Assembly (NCBI GenBank): GCA_947311845.1
Contig: CAMZMU010000040.1
Location: 64,627,393-64,691,392, forward strand
DNA from: Poa pratensis
Lineage: Eukaryota; Streptophyta; Magnoliopsida; Poales; Poaceae
Reading direction: 5' to 3'
DNA length: 64,000 nt
In this document: positions 1-10,816 of the stretch, in pieces
How the letters are laid out: every line of letters begins with the position of its first letter
Position numbering within the stretch: position 1 is the first letter of the stretch
Translations under genes and position numbers: made by a program
Notes under the pieces: model-generated
What the model was told of the DNA's origin: nothing
The model's input: the letters and a program-made list of their open reading frames with translations, nothing else
Databases searched by the model: none

Positions 1-1267
1 AACATCCATAAGAACACAAACCCATTTGCTCCGGATACTTGTAAGTTTTAGGTGAACAAGTCAGTGAAGTTACAAAATCAGTGCAGTACAACCCTCAACC
101 AAGCAGTCAGCGGAATCACATTTGATGGTATATAAGACTTGCCTGTTTGAACTTATCCCAAAAGCTCACAAACACCATCCTGCTCCCTCTTACTGGGCAT
201 TCTGTCATACATGAAACCTGAGGCCATGAGAAGTTGAGGATGGACAAAAAGTGCTCCTCCTGTGCCACAAGCAAAGGCAATAATGCTAACTAGTTATGTA
301 AGGAGCAGGGGACATCCAGCAAAACAATGTTTGAACAGAATATTCTAAAATTTGTGTAACTACTCCAGAATAATACTCCCTCCGTCCCAAAATAAGTGTC
401 TCAAGTTTGCAAAAAAATGGATGTATCTATACATGTTTTATGTCTAGATACATCCACTTTTTGACAAATCTGAGACACTTATTTTTGGACGGAGGGAGTA
501 TAACATAACAAAATTGTGCAATGTAGGAGAAATTGTTAAAATAGTTAGGACCCTCAATTTATTTCCTAGGATTACAGACTCAGGTTTACAAGGACTCAAA
601 ATTGACGCATACTAGACTCAACTGTCTAACATGCAATATTTGATTGTAGTTATAGCAACGACACAGATCTCAGAATTACAAAGGCCTAACCTACAGTTAT
701 CTTATCTAAATGAATGAGTTGCAATTAGAAATAACAATAGTACAGAGTCCTGTTTTGAAAGGTACAGTGATGCTAAGGATTCCCTTTGGATAGAAATGTA
801 ATTGCTTAACATCAAATTAGTCGAACCCACATTAAAACATTCAACTAAAGGAACTTCCAGGCATGTTCACTCTGTAGATCAAGGACACACACTGATAGGA
901 CAGATTTTTTGCTCCCGGGCTCCAATGATCCCTTTATTTTGAAATATTCAAAAATAGTATTTAAAAATCTAAAAGAGTCCAAAAGAATATGATGTGTACA
1001 TGTTGGAATGCACTACAAATCTGCAGAATTTCGCGTTTTTTGTTCATGCATCCGCTGTACACAAAAAATGGTGATCTATAATAACAAACAGTATTGCTAC
1101 TGTTTGTTACTGTAGATCGGGTCATTTTGGTTGTGCAGCTCACGAAGGAAAGCAGTTTTTCACAGAACTTTGCGGATTTGAAGTGTTATATCACATATTA
1201 ATGTAGGAATCTTCTTTGATTATTTCTACCTGTCAATGCACTTTTTGAATTTTCAAAAATATTGAGA
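1..1267. other. Intergenic DNA, no gene recognised
   Basis: AT-rich sequence on both sides of the Stowaway. The only longer open frame (961-1143, minus) has no recognisable motif and low-complexity composition. I see no other supported feature. Confidence 0.5.
376..498. mobile_element. Stowaway MITE (Tc1/Mariner class), about 123 bp
   Basis: The termini CTCCCTCCGTCC and GGACGGAGGGAG are perfect inverted repeats. TA dinucleotides flank both sides (374-375 and 499-500), which is the Stowaway target duplication. The interior is a long imperfect hairpin, with 'aaataagtgtctca' facing 'tgagacacttattt'. It has no coding capacity. Confidence 0.93.
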
Positions 1268-1391
1268 CCACTGGAGCTCAGGAGCCAAAAGCAATTACCA
1301 AACTCGCTGAGATAAATATAGACTTAGTTTTTTCTGCTTAAAGGCCATGAAAGCATACACTAGCTGAAGTTATTATTACAGTAAATAACTA

Positions 1392-1413
1392 CTCCCTCCG
1401 TGAACGGAGGGAG
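1392..1413. mobile_element. 22-bp mini-Stowaway: almost only terminal repeats left
   Basis: CTCCCTCCGTGAACGGAGGGAG is two Stowaway termini joined nearly head to head. TA lies on each side (1390-1391 and 1414-1415). The paralogous copy near 3680 reads 'aataactagaaacat' where this copy reads 'aataac-TA-[22 bp]-TA-gaagcat', so copy 2 shows the empty site. Confidence 0.8.
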
Positions 1414-1914
1414 TAGAAGCATACTGCACACAGGACAGAATAAATGAGAAGTTTGTACAAAATGATCGTAGTGCTAGAACACAGAAATCTGATCGGCCGC
1501 AAACATATTTATGCAGAACAACTTACATGATCCAGTGGAACTTACTAATTTTAAAAAACGACATTAATCAACACACAAAAAATCATTAATAGAGCCCTGC
1601 TTCGGTCCGCCACCCTCCCCCCTCCTCCTCTCCTCCCACTAAACGTATAATACGTTTGAGCCGCCTCCAGCAGTTTTTCTGCAAGCCAAGCCGAGCAGTT
1701 TTTTTTTTCGAAAGCCAACTCGGCTTGCTCAGCTGGAGCCGATACTGGAGATAGATTGAGCCGAGCCCGGATCGGATCGGGGAAAAATGAAATAAAATAT
1801 GGAGACGCAGGTTATCCTGGGCGCTACCCACACGCAAAGCCACTGTGCTGGCCTTGCGTCTGTGATGTATAATGCATCTTAGTGAGTAATATCTTTAATT
1901 TCTGTGGATCAGCT

Positions 1915-2075
1915 TGCGTGCGTGCTGGCCGTGCGTGATCTGCTCGCGTCTGTGCCGTGCGTGCTGGTCGTGCGTGATCTGCTCGCGTCCGTGCCGTGCG
2001 TGATGGCCGTCCGTGCTGGCCGCCGTGCCTGCCATGCGTGCTCGCCGTCTTGCCTGCCGTGCGTGCTCGCCGGCT
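1915..2075. repeat. Degenerate GC-rich short tandem repeat inside the MULE
   Basis: Variants of 'cgtgctggccgtgcgtgatc' and 'tgcctgccgtgcgtgctcgc' are repeated head to tail. This explains the Arg/Ala-rich open frames seen on both strands here, which should not be annotated as genes. Confidence 0.7.
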
Positions 2076-2376
2076 CGCCGGGCGTCCGTCCGTTGAAGAG
2101 CTCACTCCAGTCCTTCTCAGAACGTTGACGACCTCTCGTGTTGACAAGCATGAGCATGTCCATCAGAAGCTGGGCAGCCAAACCTTCGGTGACCAGCGCG
2201 TCGAGCTCCTTGTCCAGCAGCGCCGTGCTCTCCGGGCGGTCGTGCACGCGTGCTAGCTAGCCGGGACGGATCAGGGTTTCCGTCTGACACACGACACCAC
2301 GTTCCCGTAGGGTTTCCTTTTGACACGGCCCCACGTCCATTCGAACTTCCAGATCGACGCGCCCTCCTAGAAAGTA

Positions 2377-2640
2377 GGAGGCCGCCGCACCATCAGCGGC
2401 TGCATCCCGATCCCGCTGCCCGATCTACGCGCCCTCGAGGTAGACGCAGGAGGCCGCCGCACCATCGGCGGCTGCATCCCGATCCCGCTGCCCGATCGAC
2501 GCGCCCTCGTAGACGCAGGAGGCCGCCGCACCATCGGCGGCTGCATCCCGATCCCGCTGCCCGATCGACCCGCCCTCGTAGACGCAGGAGGCCGCCGCAC
2601 CATCGGCGGCTGCATCCCGATCGCGCTCGCCCGATCCCCG
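2377..2640. repeat. Four tandem copies of a 69-72 bp GC-rich unit inside the MULE
   Basis: 'ggaggccgccgcaccatc' recurs at 2377, 2449, 2518 and 2587, each followed by 'ggctgcatcccgatc'. The second to fourth units are nearly identical. The repeat creates periodic open frames on both strands. Confidence 0.9.
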
Positions 2641-3556
2641 CTTCCTCGCCGATTCCCGCTACGTCGGTTGGTAACGGGCATCGTCGAGTTCGTCTCACGA
2701 CGACCGCGGCACGATTCTCGTCTCGCCTCCGCCAGTGAATCTTCAACGTGGGCGGCGCTCGCGGTGGTCAGTTGTGTCGCGCGACCGCTCGATCTCCGAG
2801 TCATTGTCGACCTCTTCTCCGGCAAACTCCGTTATCTGTACGTGTACACGACGGGGACGACCACATCTACATCGAAGTTCTTTCGCTTCTCGTCACGGCT
2901 CGGATTCGGCTCGAGGCATCTCGGCTCAGACGCGTCTCGGCTCGAGGCGGGTCGGCCGCAGGACCGAAGTACGGCTCCGCTTCGGCTCATACGGCTCGCA
3001 CTAAACGTATTGTACGTTTAGGCGAAGGGGTATCGGCCAATCACAGCCTTCGAAGTGTTCTGGGGTGGCGGACCGAAGCGGAAGTGTCATTAATATCCCT
3101 CAGGCCGCACCTCACATCTGTACACTAATGTAGCACGTTACTTGTACAAAAAGAATTCACGATTCTTTTCACAAACACGATTTGCATATGAGAGAGATAC
3201 AGTACGTGCAGGTGCAATAAATTTGAAAAATAAAGCTAGGATGACAATAAACCATGTTTTGACACTAATTGCTTGCATGAAAACATGCATGGATCCATTC
3301 ACCAACGGTGGAGCACAAATGCACAATACACAAAGGTCAGGCCCTCTTTCAAAATGCACACCATCACAAATCACAGTCACTTGAACAATCCAAATTCAGA
3401 GTACATCACGATCATATCCCAAAACATATATGTACATAGATGGGTCCTCGCATCCAAAATCAAGGTCGTCGCAAATCTTGAAGCAGATGAATTCAGAGCG
3501 CATGTGCCAAGCATAATCACAAAACCATAAACCAAACTAATCCCCAAAGGTTGTAG

Positions 3557-4150
3557 CACTGGAGCTCAGGAGACAAAAATAATTACAAGTTCACTGAGAT
3601 AAATATCGAGATAATTTTCTCTGCTTAAAGGCCATAAAATAAGACAGCATATCCAAGCCGAAGCATATTAGTACAATAAATAACTAGAAACATACAGACT
3701 GCTAGGATTATGCAGAAATCTAATCAGGCACAAATTTTTATGCAGAACGACTGAAATGATCCCAATGACAATGAAACATACAAAAAACATTCACCAGTTA
3801 TTTTCACGGGCGCAATTTGCGGATTAGAGAGGTCCGCAACGTGGATGTGCAAAAAAATAATTTATGATAACAAACCGTGTTTTATGACTAATTGCTTGCA
3901 TGAAAACATTGCTCCGTTCACAAGTGCACAATGCACAATCATCAGGCCCTCTTTCAAAATGCAGATCATCACAATTCACAGTCACTTGAACCAAATAAAA
4001 TCATAGTACGTTACAATCATATCCCAACACATATATGTACATAGATGGAGCCTGCCAGCCAAAATCAACGTCCTCACAAAGTTCTTGACGCAGATGAATT
4101 CGGAGCACATGTACCAAGCCTGAAGCCTCGTCAAAACCAACCCCGACCCA
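3557..4150. repeat. Tandem segmental duplication, copy 2 (uninterrupted)
   Basis: Colinear with 1268-3540 but lacking both the MULE and the mini-MITE. It lies directly downstream (in minus-strand sense) of the orphan PHS1-like exon. Short minus-strand open frames recur in both copies, for example the shared peptide motif MYIYVLGYD. They are broken and no family is recognised. Confidence 0.72.
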
Positions 4151-4303
4151 ATCCCCAAATTCCTCCACAATCAAGCGCGCACAACTAATTATATTGACCA
4201 AGCACACAACAAGCAAGCAGCCACATCATCAGACAAGAAAGAAGGGACTCGCAAAAAAAAAAGACAAGAAAGAAGGGAAAGGGAAGGGAGAGGTGGTACG
4301 GAC

Positions 4304-4596
4304 GAAGACGACGTCGTCGATGGAGACGGTGAGGACGGGGGCCGCGGAGGCGAGGCTGGGGCGGGAGACGCAAAGAGCGGCTGGGGCAGCGGCGGGGATC
4401 CAGGCACCGGGATGGCGATGCTTCGCGCTGAAGACATAACGGACGCCGGGGGAGGCAGCGTCGTGGGGCCGCGTGGCGGCGCCGTGAAGTAGCGAGCGAA
4501 TTCCACCTCCCATTGCTGCTTCCCCCGCTGTCCTGCCGCAGCATCCGACCGTAGTGCGAGCAGCGCCCTGCTGTCGTCGCCGCCGGCGCCTACCAT
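4304..4596 (-). pseudogene. Orphan copy of PHS1 exon 1
   Basis: On the minus strand an ATG at 4596 opens a 293-nt stretch ending at a GT donor (4303-4302). It is clearly paralogous to exon 1 of the PHS1 gene at 17311. Shared motifs include QQWEVEFARYF, then RYV, W-PAA, AALC-SRPS and VLTVSI-DVV. The GC-rich start, the splice donor and a pyrimidine-rich stretch after it are all retained, so this arose by DNA duplication and not by retroposition. None of the other nine PHS1 exons is found next to it. The two conserved halves lie in different frames, offset by minus one, exactly as in the PHS1 copy. Both exons are 293 nt. It is most likely a non-functional fragment. Confidence 0.85.
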
Positions 4597-4659
4597 GGCG
4601 CAGCGCAACGACAGTGCCGAGGTCGTATTTGCCGTTTTGCTTTGGGGTTTCTGTGGCAC

Positions 4660-5163
4660 CTTTCGGTGTGGAATGGTGTAGGTGGACGTAGCTATTACCT
4701 GGGCTAACAGCTGGCTAACAAAATAACTAAAGGAGGGTCTAAACCTAAAGTCTTATTCAACTCAAAATTATACACTCCCAGAATACAAATGTTATATTGT
4801 CATATTGTGGGAGGAGGGAGTAATGCTTATTATAAATTTATTTATACATGTCTAAGAATTAGTCAAGCTGTGTAATAATTTGTTTACATAGTGCAAACAA
4901 TTGTATTGTTCTTTCTCACAGTTGAAAATTATGTAAATGCTTGTACATATCTCATGTAAGACCGGTGATTATCGATGTCGACTGGAGTTAAAAATTCTCG
5001 ATCGGATGAGAATTGGCAAACTAAAAACTAAATTAGCGTCGTCAATTTTTCATGGAGTTGACAAGGTGTTATATTTTTATTTTATCGGCATAAAGACATG
5101 TATTAGAAGAGTCATGTGAAAATCCGAACATAGTTTCATACTATTTTTTTAGAATATCATAGT
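4660..5163. other. Intergenic DNA, no gene recognised
   Basis: AT-rich sequence. It includes a broken MITE-like end near 4808 ('gggaggagggagtaatg') and a short local repeat 'catagtttcatact' at 5129. No supported gene. Confidence 0.5.
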
Positions 5164-6843
5164 TGAAGGGGATCGTAGGCAGAAAACAAAAAATTTCCTA
5201 ACAACGATAACCTTATACTAGCCAGGATCTATACTATGCAGATATACTATACAGTAGGAGACGGTATACATACCCTTGTAGACCGTAAGCGTCGACGATC
5301 AAAAGATCTGTTTCGATGACGACGCTCGATGAAGACGATGTAGCCGACCTCAAGGTCGCGAAGATCCTGACGCGACGAAGACGGCGATGGCACGCCAACC
5401 TCATGGTGGTGGAGACGAACTCCTCCAAGCGCCCCAAGCGTGGCGCCTCGCAGGGAATCGCACACGTACGGTGGAGATGACAACCTCCGGGCTCCGATCC
5501 AGGGACGGGCAGCGGAAGTAGAAGGACCGGAAGACCCAGCAGCACGGCGGTGTGCGTATGGTGGAGAAACACTCAACCTGTGCGCTACCCCATTTGCGGA
5601 GTCACGCTCCAGGTGAGAGAGAGAAAGAATTTCTGGTGTATTTTCAAAGGCAAGGGGGCACCTCCTTATATAGGAGGAGGGAGGCTGCCAGACCTGCTGG
5701 CCAGGCGGTGTGGGACTATTCCCACAGCCACCAACGCCCCCAGCAGGTGGCCCACCTAGGTCGGCTGGCCCTCTCCCCTTTTTTTCCTTTTTCTTTTTGG
5801 GGATTTTCCCCTAATGGGCCTCTAAGGCCCATTTAGGAAAACAACCTTTAAAAATTCGAAATTAATTAAATAAAAATATATTTAACTATTAATTACACTA
5901 ATTAATATTAAACATATATTATCTAATTTATTCCGGATCCGAAAACTATTTCGTCGCCCTCCGATCTCCATCGGAACTCTCCCGAAACACTTCCGGTGTT
6001 CTCTTTTATTTTTCTCTTTCATGTCCGACCTAATATACAAGTCATCTCCCCTTAAGTGTGTTACCCTAGCGGTTCGAGATCTCGCTAGACATAATCGAGA
6101 CACGTTCTCCGATTAATGACTAATCCGTGGACCTTGGATACCCAGGATTAATCCCTGTGAGATAACGAATAACTTTGTCGTTCGAACCTTAGACGTCGAG
6201 TCTTAAACCTTTTGCCTGGCGATACTTAGTGTGTCCAAGACTCGATCTTAGGTATCGTGATACCTAGCTTGATCTCGTTATCGACAACACTATTCTTTAC
6301 TCGTCCGTGATATTATGTCCTCGTGACCTAGTCACATGCTTGCAAGCTCATTGACATAATCTCACCGAGTGGGCCCAGAGTATCTATCCTGCTATGTGGA
6401 TTGGCAAATCCCGCTCTTGATCACTCGTCTCAACATACTCCCTTCCGATACCCGAGAGGGACACCTTTATTGTCACACTTTTAAGATATGACGTTTGATG
6501 CAATCAAAGTATCTTTCAGGAATAGCAATAAGAGTTGATCTCACGGTCGAAGGCGTAATGACTACGTCCTACAAATATTGGGTATGTCCATCACATCATT
6601 CTACCAATGATATGACTCCATTGTCAATTGACACAAACGTCACATGATCGGGAAACCTCGATCATCGATTGCACAATGAACTAGTTAAATAGAGGCTGCT
6701 AGGGACCTGGTTGTTTATCTACCACACGTGTATTAATGTTTCCGCTTAATACAATTATAGCATGGTATAAAACATATTATGAACATTTGAGATATGACAA
6801 ATAAACTATCTTTATTAAGTGCCTCTAGGGCATATCTCCTTCA
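5164..6843 (-). mobile_element. Solo LTR, 1680 bp, BARE/Angela-like Copia class
   Basis: Read on the minus strand it starts TGAAGGAGATATGCCCTAGA and ends CCCCTTCA. It is thus a TG...CA unit with short terminal inverted repeats. The 5-bp direct repeat ATAGT flanks it (5159-5163 and 6844-6848), so it is one complete LTR left by LTR-LTR recombination. The leading 'atatgccctagaggca' and the length near 1.7 kb resemble BARE/Angela LTRs; the family assignment is from memory. A TATA-like 'ccttatatagg' lies near 5655-5665. There is no internal coding region or second LTR. Confidence 0.85.
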
Positions 6844-8990
6844 ATAGTTTCATACTGATCAATCTAATTATTGTCGAGAAATGTAATAACCCTTATCTAA
6901 TCACTTTGTGATGTCGGTAGCAGTGAAGGAGTTGTGCGGTTATGTGTTATGCATGTGTGCCATGGTAAGCATTTTCTCTCATGTTTATGGTCTTTTGATT
7001 CTTTCAGTTAACCTCTAATTCTGTTTACCATGTATGTATATGCACGGAAATTGTTATACTTCGTGCTTACATACTTTTTGTGACATTTTTATTGAGAAGA
7101 TGTCACTTTAGATGTACATGTTTATGTGTATTTTCGTACAATGTTAAAAGAATCATATTTTTTTACAATAATTGATATGTATGGATCTAATTTTTTGCTA
7201 TGTTTTGTAACGTGTATAATCCAGTATTTTGTTAAAACATGCATACCTACATATTCTCAATAGTCTTTATTCCAACTGATTGTTCAAGGTAAGAAACTGG
7301 TGTAAACTTCTGCGGAGATATACTCGAGAGCCCAATTGTTTGGCCAAACATATTTTCCCCGCACATTTATTAAGGCTTCCTCACTATGTCCACAACAAGT
7401 GTAATTTTAGGTTATGTAATAAGCCAAACTTTTAAAGTCTGACCAACTTCATCAAAATGTGTATCATTATTTATGACATTAAATTAGTATATTATCAAAC
7501 CATATTCCAAGATGAATCTAATGATGTTAATTTGGTGTTGTATATATTGTTATTTTTTCTCTTACGTTATTAAACTTAACAAAGTTTGACTTAGGATAAA
7601 ACGTAGAAGTACGCTTATTTGCGAATGAAGTGAGTAAAATGTAAATGGACTAGATATTTTTTGTGTGTATTTCAACTAAGTTGGTCGAACAGGCTTTGTA
7701 CATTACCATTGTTTGGTGGCTTTTTAAGCTTCTCCATTGTAACATTTTGACAATATTGAGTTACACTACTCATGATAACAAGACATTAGTTCATGTTATA
7801 CTACATCCGCTTCACGTTCTATAATGTGACGATATGCAAAGCACACTTAATGTGTATAATCTCATGTGTTTGATTGAAAATGGAATACTATCGCTCGCTC
7901 CTGGCCGCCCCCTTCTTGTATGCCTTAGAAAACTCTTATTCACTCATTATACTTGATTTTATATAATACCCTATCATCTTTGAAGTGACTACCATTAATA
8001 ATGCTCAATCAAATGCTATTCGTTGAGCAAGAAGGGACATCACCGTGCCCCATTATTTCATGCACATTTGATCCTTCTTTCACACTCCCTATTTTCGCAA
8101 TATTTGTTGTATAACTTATCTATGGGTTTTTTATATTACCATATGTATTTCCAAGCGAAATAGTTGAGTTCACAAAATACTCGTCCTCTTCTAGTTAGTT
8201 TTTTTAAACTAGAATTAACAAACATGCAACTCCTTCACCTACCTATGGCATATCTCTCATGTCCCATCTTTTTGTCTCTAGCCATTCACAGTGCTGCCAT
8301 ATAATTAAGAGGGCATCTGGCATCACGGTAACGCTCTAAACATGTCGTGTCACCCTTATCTTGGTTAGATGTCCATCCAATTTCATGGGTCGGTCTAAGT
8401 CCGAGGAGAGAGGAAGGATTTGAAATCACTAGATCTTGGTTACGCCTCCTCTACGCCCCCCCCTTTAAATACCCTTTCGGATACAATTACATACTTTTGT
8501 TTTTAGTTAAAATTAGGTATATCCCAATTTCCTATTTTTTGGTGTGTTGATGTAGGTTTTTCATGATCGATGAAGACTAATAAGAATGCTATGATCTGTT
8601 GATGCAGAATATGTGTACTAGAAGATTACAGAGTCGAGACGTGTCGTAGATGTATTGCTAGTGGAGCAATGAGTCCAATCAGATGGAGACTAGAGAGGAA
8701 ATTGTTCAATCGATAGTAAATAATGGCCTTTTTATTGGAATATATTATTTTATTTATTTTCAGAATACAATTTGGTTTTATCATGTCCATATTTTCAGAA
8801 TACAAATTGGGAGTAGTTATTTAGGGTTTTATTCGGGCTTTTCGGCCATGTGCTACAGTACCGAGCCCGATCCTGACCCGCACATCAGGCTTCGGGCTAG
8901 GCCGCTAGGGCCATCGGCTGGGCTGGTCATGGCTCATGGGCAGATTTACTTCCGAGTCCCTGACCTACCAAGGCGGCTCTAAATCAACGC
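6844..8990. other. AT-rich intergenic DNA
   Basis: No convincing gene. Small open frames such as 8683-8982 show no motif. A diverged MITE-like stretch around 7430-7620 ('aaagtctgacc...' to 'caaagtttgacttagg') is suggested but its ends cannot be placed. Confidence 0.4.
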
Positions 8991-8999
8991 CAAAAAAGA

Positions 9000-9209
9000 A
9001 AAAGCGGCCCTAAATCTCTCCTGATAGTCAACCTTAACCACCGTGCCCTACATCTGCCGCCGTGCTGTACCTTCACCGTCGCCGCCGACGTCTCGCCCCA
9101 CCCCCGCCTCTGACGCGTCGCCGCCATCTTCGTCCCCGTTTTTCTTCGTTGGGACATCGAGATCCTGCTTTCTCCACCCCGTCCGGAAGTCTCTTTGTTC
9201 ATTGGTTTT
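9000..9209 (+). other. Probable 5' UTR exon of the WRKY19-like gene
   Basis: A GC- and CT-rich block with CGCCGCC-type grass leader composition ends at 'ttggttttgag', followed by 'gtatgagg', a good splice donor. AT-rich intron-like DNA follows. No clean ATG reading frame joins it to the exons near 10.7 kb. The transcription start is not determinable. Confidence 0.4.
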
Positions 9210-9650
9210 GAGGTATGAGGTTGTTCTGATCCAGCGATTAGTTACTCCCGGCACTCCCTTCACAGTTCTTCGTGTGCCGCTGCACACCCGGCACACCATC
9301 TAGATCCGCCCCCTGTTTGGACGGAGGACAGATCACGATGTCGTTGCTATTTATACGACATGGAACTTTGTAGAACCTGAAATTTGTGTTATTTAATATT
9401 GATAGATGCTCTTGGGATTACCATGTTTGGAATCAGATGTTGCATATGTTTTCTGAGGATAGCCCATTTATGTTTCTGGCAGAACTAGGGATTTGATTAT
9501 TACTTGCAATGATCAAAATCAATTATACAGTGTAGGGTTGTATGTGACACTTCGACCATGCTTACGTAAGCTTTGAATGCATGAAATTCTTCTAGAGTTA
9601 GAGTTGGACACATTCTTGTTTCGTTGCACAAGTAAACTGGCATCTTAAAT

Positions 9651-9795
9651 ACCTGGTCAAAGGGGGAAATTCCCTTCCTTTACTGTACTGCACGTTGTTA
9701 GGTAGAAGTGAGGCACCTGCGGAGGCTGCGACTCGAACGCGGGTGGGCGAGCTCACAGGTGTGTGCTCTAGCCAACCGAGCACTGCTCAGTTCTC
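9651..9795 (-). mobile_element. tRNA-derived SINE in a 5' intron of the WRKY19-like gene
   Basis: On the minus strand the head reads like a tRNA, with A-box-like 'tggctagagcac' and B-box 'gcgttcgagtc'. Direct repeats flank it: GTAAACTGGCATCTTAAAT (9632-9650) and GTAAACTGGCATCTTGAAT (9796-9814). The body is about 145 bp. Confidence 0.85.
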
Positions 9796-10671
9796 GTAAA
9801 CTGGCATCTTGAATGCAGTCTCCTTTTCTTTCGCAAGACTAAGGCTTGTTTGGGTGGTGGTGGGCGGTTGGCTCAGTTCTTAGGATAGTGGTGGTTTGGC
9901 ACCATTTAACGCCTGCCTATCTGTAGATGGTATGCTTTGTGCCAATCAGTAACTCGTTGTTGATGGTGATTTTCTGACATTATCTTATGGAATATTTATT
10001 AGCTTCTGCAAGATATTCAGATCGGGATGCACACTTTTTTTTTATGGAAACAGATACCTTATTTTATGATCACGGCTATCTCCTTAACCCATAATAGTAT
10101 ATCTGTTTCAATTTCTACTATTAAGGAATCTTATCAATTTTAACTCTAATGAAACTGACTTTTCACCCTTGGTCTTTAATGTAGTTTTTTCCTTTCAAAT
10201 GATGAATTTTGTTTTGTGGATAAACTATGATGTAACAGTGCTGTCTGTCAATGCTTAGACTTGAACATGCTAGAATACTGAATGTTGACTAATCTGTGAA
10301 AGGGAAAGATAATGGTTAACTGTCTATGCATGTGAATCTTTCATTTTATTTGTCATACTATGTTGTTTTTCACCTTGCCATATGATACTCATAATCAACA
10401 TTTGAACACCACGGGTTCCCTTAGAAAGGGGGTTTGCTAAGTTATAGACTTAAATTTGATAGTTTGTAATGTCATAAAAAATGTGTCTCTAACTAATAGA
10501 TTGCACTCTATATAGATTTGATGAGCTGCAAAATATTGGCGACTTCCTTGGAGCTTACAATACAGATTCCAGTGCTTGATTACAACGAGGAACCAGTGAA
10601 TTGTACCAATAAAGGTCTTATTTCTCGCGACATAACCGATGTCTGGTCCACCTGTTTTTTCTGTGTTACAG

Positions 10672-10699
10672 GCAGGCAATTCAACTCATAGCCTAAAAG
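10672..10699 (+). other. Possible upstream coding exon of the WRKY19-like gene
   Basis: A 28-nt segment lies between 'tgttacag' and 'gttagc'. Its phase exactly fits the exon starting at 10803. The frame is open (AGNSTHSLK), but no start codon is linked to it, so it may be coding or UTR. Confidence 0.45.
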
Positions 10700-10816
10700 G
10701 TTAGCTAAAATGCTATTTAATGAGCCTTCTTGCAGCATTGCAGCTGAAATTTATGACTTTTGACAGACAATGTGCTTTAATATCTATGCATATATATTGT
10801 AGGGCAACAGATTTCA

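Larger units (their letters stand above)
1592..3086. mobile_element. Non-autonomous Mutator-like element (candidate Pack-MULE), 1495 bp
   Basis: A 9-bp direct repeat TCATTAATA flanks the element (1583-1591 and 3087-3095), the target duplication length of Mutator-like elements. The termini are inverted repeats: 'gcttcggtccgccaccc' at 1599-1615 is exactly complementary to 3063-3079, with seven poorly matched bases outside each. The interior is far more GC-rich than its flanks, which is typical of grass Pack-MULEs carrying gene fragments. Near-palindromes lie close to both ends: aaacgtat-a-atacgttt (1641-1657) and taaacgta-ttg-tacgttta (3002-3020). No transposase is visible. Several overlapping open frames exist because the composition has few stops; none is recognisable. 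Confidence 0.85.
1268..3540. repeat. Tandem segmental duplication, copy 1 (interrupted by a MULE and a mini-MITE)
   Basis: The block starting 'actggagctcaggagccaaa' recurs at about 3557 as 'actggagctcaggagacaaa'. The two stay colinear through 'ctgcttaaaggccat', 'tttatgcagaac' and, beyond the MULE, 'aattgcttgcatgaaaaca' and 'ggccctctttcaaaatgca'. Without the MULE, copy 1 is about 0.78 kb. The copies are clearly diverged, so the duplication is not recent. Confidence 0.75.

Noticed and set aside
1824..2826. Many long overlapping open frames on both strands
   Set aside because: They arise from GC-rich tandem repeats inside the MULE. Proteins are Arg/Pro/Ala low complexity in several frames at once.
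5130..6856. 13-bp direct repeat 'atagtttcatact' as a LINE-type target duplication
   Set aside because: The repeat at 5130 is 34 bp away from the element edge. TG...CA ends with an exact 5-bp ATAGT duplication fit a solo LTR better.
9714..9790. Functional tRNA gene
   Set aside because: The cloverleaf is not intact and the unit has SINE-type flanking duplications.
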